Assembly (NCBI GenBank): GCA_001592805.2
Contig: CP051141.1
Location: 1 to 64,000 of the forward strand
Reading direction: 5' to 3'
Source: Peltaster fructicola
Taxonomy: Eukaryota; Ascomycota; Dothideomycetes
Length of the DNA: 64,000 bases
Positions 58,081 to 64,000 of this stretch are shown here, one piece after another (position 1 is the first letter of the stretch; each line of letters begins with the position of its first letter). The position numbers and the translations under genes are program-made. A model generated the notes under the pieces. It made no database searches and was not told the DNA's origin. It saw only the letters and a list, made by a program, of their open reading frames with translations.

Positions 58081-60845
58081 GTGAACATTTGCACTGGCAT
58101 ACGGAGATCGACGGCATTGTCTTCGATGTCGCATAGCTGGAGCTTGAGAGAGCTTGACGACTCCTCACTGGCATGCTGAAAGCCTGTGGTATGCACTACC
58201 AGGCTGGTCGAAGGATGCTCTATCCCTCATACTGTTTGGTAGCATTTGATCATGGGCTTCGCTTCTCGTGGAGTCGAGTTGCTGTCACAGCAGGATAAAG
58301 GATTGCTTTTGGAGAGTTGAGGCCTCGTCAGGCTTGTCTTCGTAGCCGTCGTACGGCTGACGAGCAGCAGACAGGCAAGAGACCGAGTTAAAGCTCATTA
58401 GCTGAGGAATGTGGCGGTTACAGACAATATCAACGACGACTGGACGAAGAGGTGACGTTGCCGTCGAGGATCCACAGGAATGAATCGCTGGAAGGGATGA
58501 GTAAGCGAGCTTCAAGTATACTGCGACTTGCCGACACAGACACACCACATTCATCCATCAACGTTCCATCACCTCGGTCATAGAGACTGGATACCAGGAC
58601 AGCCTATAGCATACCTGATGTGCTGCTGGATCAGCACACTGCAATCATCCCGGGCTAACAGGTGCTGCGCTGCAGTGTTCGGCGGATATACATCTCATGC
58701 ACCCAGCGACACATCTTCCACAGCCAAGTATCCCATGATGGGCACAGCTAGTCGCTCGATGGTCTTACGCTGTGCTTAGTTGCACAACGGCTGAGGACGA
58801 TAAGAGACTGCTCATTGTTAGCCAATGAACTCGATGAGTACATTCTGCAAGAATCCACTTACTAGAACATGCTCAGAACGACCGCTGCCAACAACCATGC
58901 ATCCGAACAAGCCAGCACAAGATCAAGCACCTGTTGAAGACTCAGTCACACAACGCCTAGTCTGTATCGATTTCTAGAGCCGCATCGAGCTACGCGAGTA
59001 TAACCCAGCATCGCAAACATCATCACAAACGCCTGAATCTTCAGATGCAGGGACGGCAGCAGCTCTGACGACTCACAATACCCGTCACATACCTCAGGCC
59101 AATACGAAGTCATCGTCGACAGCTGTCAGAGCTTCTCAAGCACGAACCAAGATCACCACTATCGCATGAGCATACCAAGTGCCGCCACGATCCCATCAAG
59201 ATTGAGCCTACGACCTCCAACTGTACGAAAGAGTTTGACGAGTGAGAACAGTATCATCACGAGTAAGAGCAAGCCATACTAGTCTTGGTGGTAGCGACGT
59301 GAGTAAGAGCATAGCGTTGTCTGGCGACGATCCGAGGTCCCAATCTCGACACAGTCGGCGTCAAATGAAACCTCATGTGGCTTCGGATGTTGATAAAAGG
59401 GAGGCAACGCATAATGCTACTTCAGCGGGTGCACCTTTGCACTGTCTGTATTGAAGGGAGAGCTCGACAAGAGATCCCATTCGTACTGTCAGACATAGGT
59501 CAGGGTAGGTGGCAGTGCTCGAGATTCCTTTGTGTCTCCATCTGTTCTTCTTCTGTAAGCTCACAAGACGCCTCCTGCTTTCTTTATCCATACCCGGTGT
59601 CATGTTCAACAGCAGGTTCCATAATCGCGTCCAGCTAAACGCCTTCACAGTCGTTGCATCGCCACAGCTTCATACTTTCAGCCACGTTGAAGCTACTCGA
59701 TCGAGCAGTCGACCTCTACTGCTTGGAAGCTGAATCACATTCCGCAGTACAAACAACCTTGTCCCGGTTGAAAGTTCTTCGTTGGAACGAAGTGCTCCTC
59801 GCAGGAACAGCAGCCAGTTGAGTTCCGCTGGCAGACTAGCATGGCATTGAAAGACCAAAAGGCAGGGCACTACCGTCGCAACCAACGGAGCCGCATTACG
59901 AAAGTTACACACCATCGCTATCAACCTAGCAGAGCATTGCTTCTTGGGTCGCGGACAACAGTAAGACAGCAAACATCGTAGCTGTAGACAGCAGCACCGC
60001 AGCGGACACACTGTCTTGACTATCATTAGAAAGCCATCATCACAGCGAGACAGCACAGTGATGGCAGTGGTCGTGAGGCAAGGCTGTAGACTGCCGTAAG
60101 GATCGATTGAGCTCAGAGTACACAGGATCAGCGGCTCCGACAACAGCAGCCTTACAGCAGTCTATGATCATCGAAGGTTAAGACTCAACACCACAGCATG
60201 GCCAACACTTGGAGCGTGCGGTCAACAGAGTGTGATGCCGGCGGCAAAACCCTCGTTATGACTCGTGGCCAGCTCATCGACGAACGTAGTAGCAGACAAT
60301 CGGCAGACGACATCAGAAACGCATGTACAATCTGGTAACCTTGCCAAGAGGGCGCAGTACAGTAGCACAGATTCGCCGTTGTCGAGAGTGCCACCCAGTG
60401 CACCACGGTCATCACAGGACATACGTCTCACAGCCAGTATCTGCTATTTCGAGGTCGGAGCATGACAGCAAATCCATTCTCCAGCATCTGCTTACTTCTA
60501 GCACCCTATGATTGCAACCAGGTGGCTCAGATGAACATCAAGCTGCAGGAAGCGAGGTAGGTCGCTGTCTAGACTGAACAATCAGCTGGCATGAGACAAG
60601 CACATCGTCTTGACGAACGCCTGCCTCCCGGCATTGGTCTCATCAAGAGCAACAGCATTTGATGACATGCTACAGAGTACGGCTTGATCGAAAAGAGGGT
60701 TCCATGGCGCCTCATGGCTTGAAGGATTGAGGGGAGCGGCATGATGGTCTACATCATCCTCGAATCACCTCTACTGGGTCAGACAAGCATTACGACTCTC
60801 ATGTCGATACAGATACAGTTATGCATGCAATTCTATGTATATCCT
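58081..60845. other. Gene-poor block
   Basis: No confident gene. A 91-codon minus frame at 59373-59648 (containing MTPGMDKESRRRLVSLQKKN) and a 157-codon minus frame at 59670-60143 lack domains and splice support. Confidence 0.4.
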
Positions 60846-61451
60846 TCACGACTCCACCATCTGCTTGTTGACACGAACCGTCTGACAAGAAGGATTCTCA
60901 GCCGTGTATCGACCTAGCTGCCAGTTCAGTAGAGGCTTGCCCTGACCACCGTACAAGGTGTTCGTGCAGATCAACCAGCGATTGTACATGATAATTCCAC
61001 CATTCACTGTGGCCAATTGCGTGGTGTCGTCGTAGTTGTCCGTGATCTCGAGATTGTCGCCATTGAAAGCCACGTAGAGTCCGCTGTATGTAGCATTCTG
61101 AGGCTCAACGAAGTCTGCGAATGCTACATTGCTGATGGGACTGTAGCGAAAGTCCAGCTGCAAGCGATCTCTCAATGTCAGCACATATATGTCCTGTCCC
61201 AGAGTCGGCCTACCTGTACCTGAAGTCAGATATTCAACGAATCCGGTGCCTGTATCAGTGCCAAACGCCGACGAGGACTTCTTGTCGAAGACGAAGGACG
61301 ATGTAGATGAGTTGGCGATTGCTCCGTTGGCGCAGAGTGCTGTCTTGCCAGAAGCATTGCACACTTCGAGAGCAGTGCCGTTGTATGTCTGATTGCTCGA
61401 GGACAAGATCAAGAAGAACGGAGCTGACAAGTTAGAATTGGCTGCACCCAT
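60846..61451 (-). CDS. Secreted-family protein, DUF7907-like
   Basis: An open frame of 201 residues on the minus strand. It matches, from memory, a large family of extracellular ascomycete proteins labelled DUF7907. The family blocks are SAPFFLILSSSNQTYNGTAL near the start, EVCNASGKTALC, a central TF/SFVFDKKSS region, LDFRYSPISNVAFADF, GLYVAFNGDNLEI.DNYDDT, and at the end MYNRWLICTNTLYGGQGKPL then LNWQLGRYTAENPSCQTVRV. Cysteines at the usual places suggest disulfides. Oddly, the ORF begins only nine residues before the domain (MGAANSNLSAPFF) and has no signal peptide. A TATA-like box (ATATAAG on the minus strand, near 61603-61609) is about 155 bp upstream. A first exon with the signal peptide may be hidden, since TTCTAACTTGTCAG just inside the ORF looks like an intron end, but no good donor or leader was found. 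Function unknown. Confidence 0.72.
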   Translation of the reverse strand: MGAANSNLSAPFFLILSSSNQTYNGTALEVCNASGKTALCANGAIANSSTSSFVFDKKSSSAFGTDTGTGFVEYLTSGTGRPTLGQDIYVLTLRDRLQLDFRYSPISNVAFADFVEPQNATYSGLYVAFNGDNLEITDNYDDTTQLATVNGGIIMYNRWLICTNTLYGGQGKPLLNWQLGRYTAENPSCQTVRVNKQMVES

Positions 61452-62553
61452 CTTGAAGTTTGATAGTGATCTGTGGGCAGGACATGTGCAGTTCGACGAG
61501 ATATTTGTACCTCTTGTCTCATGCTTGGAGCGGGATGTGTGTCTTCGACACGAGGACGCAGAGCCTTAACAGGATAGCAGGAACTCGTATCCAATAGCTT
61601 GCTTATATGATGTCAGTCGTCAGTCTGTTAAGGTTCAAGCCATGCATGAGAGGCTGGACTGTGTTAGCAGTGCCAGCATGCTACATGTCGTCTTTTACGG
61701 CGAGTCGTAGTTTGCCAAGGAACTTATGCATTAGATCCATCGCTTGTCCTGGTCTGGTCTGTCGTCAATCACAGGAGACCATTATGCAGGACGCAGTCAT
61801 GTCAGCATGCTGATCTCGGAGAGTCGGTCGAATCCAAGATGGTGCTGAGGCTGAGATTGATCGCTGGAAAGTGGAGACCGTCCGACTGTCCGTAGCTAGC
61901 AAGGACAGAAGAGCACCAAAGCATTACCCAACCATGACTGAATGACGGGCGTACAGCAGGTTGCAATCGGGCGATGAGCACAGTATATTCACAGCAAGCC
62001 ATCATCTGGTAGATTGCTACCTTCGTACGAATGCTCATACGCGGTAGTATGGCAGTACTTGGAGAACGGGAAGCACTGCCGTAAAGTCTGAACGCAAGCT
62101 ACGGCCACTGAGTAGTTGTATAGTTAGAAAGGCAAGTCTCGCCAGACTTTCTGCTTTCTCGATGTCTACAAAGACGAGGTTACTGCTTCGCAGGTTTCCA
62201 GTACGATCGAGAGGGCAGGCGGATCATCGTCTGCATGCGCAATGCGTCACTTGCGCTCCTCGATGACTGCACACCTTGAGCTTGCTTATGCGCCAGTCAT
62301 TGGCACAATATGGAACATGGAAGACTGGAAGATATGACTGATCTGACATACGAACATGCTGCAATGGAAGATGACGGTGGAGTCGTAGGTGTACAATTTG
62401 CTCGAGCGACTTCTGGGTGCCTGGCATGAGCAGACAGGTACAGCATTCGCATGAGCCCGCGAGATCGTGATGATCATTACAGCTGACCTACTCTTCGTCG
62501 TTCTGATCCTCAAGGGAATGCTGCAAGCCGAAGAGCAACACTCACGCCGTGCG
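61452..62553. other. Intergenic DNA
   Basis: Holds the upstream region of the DUF7907-like gene and the 3' flank of the hydrolase gene. No further gene is supported; frames at 61607-61813 and 62286-62618 lack features. Confidence 0.45.
61603..61609 (-). promoter_or_regulatory. TATA-like box upstream of the DUF7907-like gene
   Basis: ATATAAG on the minus strand, about 155 bp before the apparent start codon. The distance is larger than at the other genes here (48-78 bp), leaving room for an unseen first exon. Confidence 0.4.
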
Positions 62554-63552
62554 CTACGCACTCTCGACCTTGAAGCGAAACTCCTCGCCTCGATCAAGAT
62601 ACACCACCTTCTTGTCAAGTCCAGCTTCCGTCACCTCTTTCTTGAAATCGTCCAGAGGCGACATAAAGACATCGTAGTCATCGAAGTGGATAGGTATCGT
62701 CGTGTCTGGATTCATCAGCGTGATCATCTGGATACCCTGCTTAGCATCCATCGTGACCATAAGCAGTGGCAGTGATGGGCCAGGAATTGTAGTGCCTCCC
62801 AAATGGCAGAGCATCAGATCGACCTGTTTGCCTTCCAGCCACTCGGGTATCTTCTTCAATTCGTCAACGAACAATGTGTCGCCAGTAATATAGATGCGAT
62901 AGCCTGTCTGTACTCCTTCATCTGCACTCTTGCCTAGTTCAAGGATCCAGCCGTTTGTTGGAGGCACTGCACCTAGCAGATCGTTCGCACGACTCAGCAT
63001 TCCTGGCGGAACATGTTTGCCTGGTGTGCCTGTAATCTTGATCGATAGCTCTTCTTTCTGCAACACAAGACTCTCGAATGTGTCCAGCGCATGCACAGCA
63101 GTGAAAGGTTCGTCTTTCGCCGATAGACAGTCCTTGGCATGCGGTGTGGTTATGATGGGGAATGCTCTGTTCAATTCTTCTTCCACATGTTGGTCGAAGT
63201 GGTCTGCGTGATAATGGCTGAGGAGAATGCAATCGAGTGGTGGTAGAGCATCAAGCTCAATTGCTGGATTGGTTTGACGAGTTGCCGTCACGCCAGGACC
63301 AAGGTGAACGTGGTCGCCAGCATGGAGGAAGTTCGGATCTGTCATCATACGGAAGCCTCGCCATTCGAGGATCGTGGTAGCTGTTCCAATGAACCGGAGA
63401 GTGGCAGCATCTGGGTCTGTGGCAGGGATCGTCTGATTATTGCGAGTCTTGGAGCTCGTAGGCGGCGGCAGTGTATCATGGTGATGTCCCGTTGAGTGTT
63501 GTCGGCGTAGAAGCGGCTGGCGCTCATGCTGATCAAGACGTAGTTGCTGCAT
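62554..63552 (-). CDS. Metallo-beta-lactamase-fold hydrolase (UlaG-like)
   Basis: A single-exon ORF of 332 residues. After a ~48-residue His/Pro-rich, probably disordered start, the MBL fold begins at LRFIGTATTILEWRGFRMMT (52-71) followed by DPNF. The zinc-binding motif HxHxDH is intact in LLSHYHADHFD (H113, H115, D117, H118). Later metal or active-site elements are visible: a TPH segment, YRIYITGDTLFVDELKKIPE (the conserved Asp), LMLCHLGGTTIPG and IPIHFDDYDVF (the last histidine). This set is typical of the UlaG/RomA-like branch of soluble MBL hydrolases, which act on lactones, phosphodiesters or N-acyl phospholipids; the substrate here cannot be told. There is no signal peptide or membrane span, so it is likely cytosolic. 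The start ATG at 63552 follows a TTTTATC element at about -40. Length is normal for the family. Confidence 0.93.
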   Translation of the reverse strand: MQQLRLDQHERQPLLRRQHSTGHHHDTLPPPTSSKTRNNQTIPATDPDAATLRFIGTATTILEWRGFRMMTDPNFLHAGDHVHLGPGVTATRQTNPAIELDALPPLDCILLSHYHADHFDQHVEEELNRAFPIITTPHAKDCLSAKDEPFTAVHALDTFESLVLQKEELSIKITGTPGKHVPPGMLSRANDLLGAVPPTNGWILELGKSADEGVQTGYRIYITGDTLFVDELKKIPEWLEGKQVDLMLCHLGGTTIPGPSLPLLMVTMDAKQGIQMITLMNPDTTIPIHFDDYDVFMSPLDDFKKEVTEAGLDKKVVYLDRGEEFRFKVESA

Positions 63553-64000
63553 GAAGTGGAGTGCTTCGAGGTGTCTCTTGATGTGATAAAAGCACTAGAG
63601 GAAGGCGTTGCTGCTGTGAAGTGAACAAATGTTAGATGTTATCATGGTGACGCTCTCAATGCTGATCTGAACCAATAAGGTATGTGATTGCGCCACGATC
63701 CCTGCTCATGTCCACTATTGTTACTTGCTGCTGTCTCAGCCTCATGTAAGACCTACCGGTCATGTATCATGCTCCTAAGGTTATAGAGTTCCTGCCTTGC
63801 GCTCAAACCACGGTTGCAGAAGACAGCATCATGTTCGAGATAGACTCTGGAATCGCAAACCGAGCATATGTCGCCGTGGTATATAACTGCTGTTCGATCA
63901 CAGCATCGCAGGTAACACAGCTCTAGTCGGGAGAAGAAGATGCTCTAATGGACGATGCCATCACGAGCTGCTGCCAGTATCTCACTGTATATTTCAGGCT
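63553..64000. other. Upstream region of the MBL hydrolase gene and window end
   Basis: No gene is seen in the last 450 bases. TTTTATC on the minus strand (about 63586-63592) may be the core promoter of the hydrolase gene. Confidence 0.45.

Noticed and set aside
57251-58196. Long minus-strand frames (142 and 171 codons)
   Set aside because: They run over the 97-bp tandem array, whose unit length is not a multiple of three; treated as by-products.
1-64000. Search by eye for transposons, virus-like elements and CRISPR arrays
   Set aside because: No reverse transcriptase, integrase, transposase or capsid motifs, no paired long terminal repeats, and no regularly spaced identical repeats were recognised. 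Very decayed elements would be missed by eye.

Overview
The window is the end of a chromosome from a filamentous ascomycete fungus (Pezizomycotina). It starts on 21 perfect copies of a 5-bp telomere unit, CCCTA (G-strand TAGGG), and runs inward. The fungal call rests on four things: a HET-domain protein; an F-box protein, a MAPR-type cytochrome b5, a heme-thiolate peroxidase and a cyanovirin-N lectin of fungal type; a DUF3716-like protein; and spliceosomal introns with GT..AG ends and CTGAC/CTAAC branch sites. The introns are very short, mostly 40-50 nt. No species is claimed.

Layout. Bases 1-8.2 kb: telomere, then a gene desert built largely from old, diverged tandem repeats (a 157-bp satellite to about 2.8 kb, a ~42-bp minisatellite at 3.3-4.0 kb, a 45-bp repeat at 5.2 kb). 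8.2-8.8 kb: first convincing gene, a DUF3716-like cysteine protein. 8.8-22.3 kb: a second desert with repeats, a possible zinc-binding relic exon at 9.8 kb and one possible multi-exon gene at 15.2-16.2 kb. 22.3-24.0 kb: HET-domain protein. 24.0-29.6 kb: third desert. 29.65-32.24 kb: F-box protein and MAPR heme protein, both on the minus strand. 33.6-47.8 kb: widely spaced genes for secreted or surface proteins: a six-exon heme-thiolate peroxidase, a cyanovirin-N lectin, a small cysteine-rich secreted protein, and a cysteine-rich single-pass membrane protein whose tail holds five 9-residue repeats. 49.8-57.05 kb: a run of small coiled-coil ORFs of unknown function on both strands. 57.3-58.1 kb: a ~97-bp degenerate tandem array. 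60.8-63.6 kb: a secreted-family (DUF7907-like) protein and a metallo-beta-lactamase-fold hydrolase.

The genes do not form an operon or an obvious metabolic cluster. The content is typical of a subtelomere: self/non-self recognition (HET), surface and secreted proteins (lectin, peroxidase, cysteine-rich proteins), lineage-restricted unknowns, and long stretches of decayed tandem repeats. Short intergenic TATA-like boxes lie 48-80 bp upstream of several secreted-protein genes. Family names are from recognition of motifs by eye; no searches were run.
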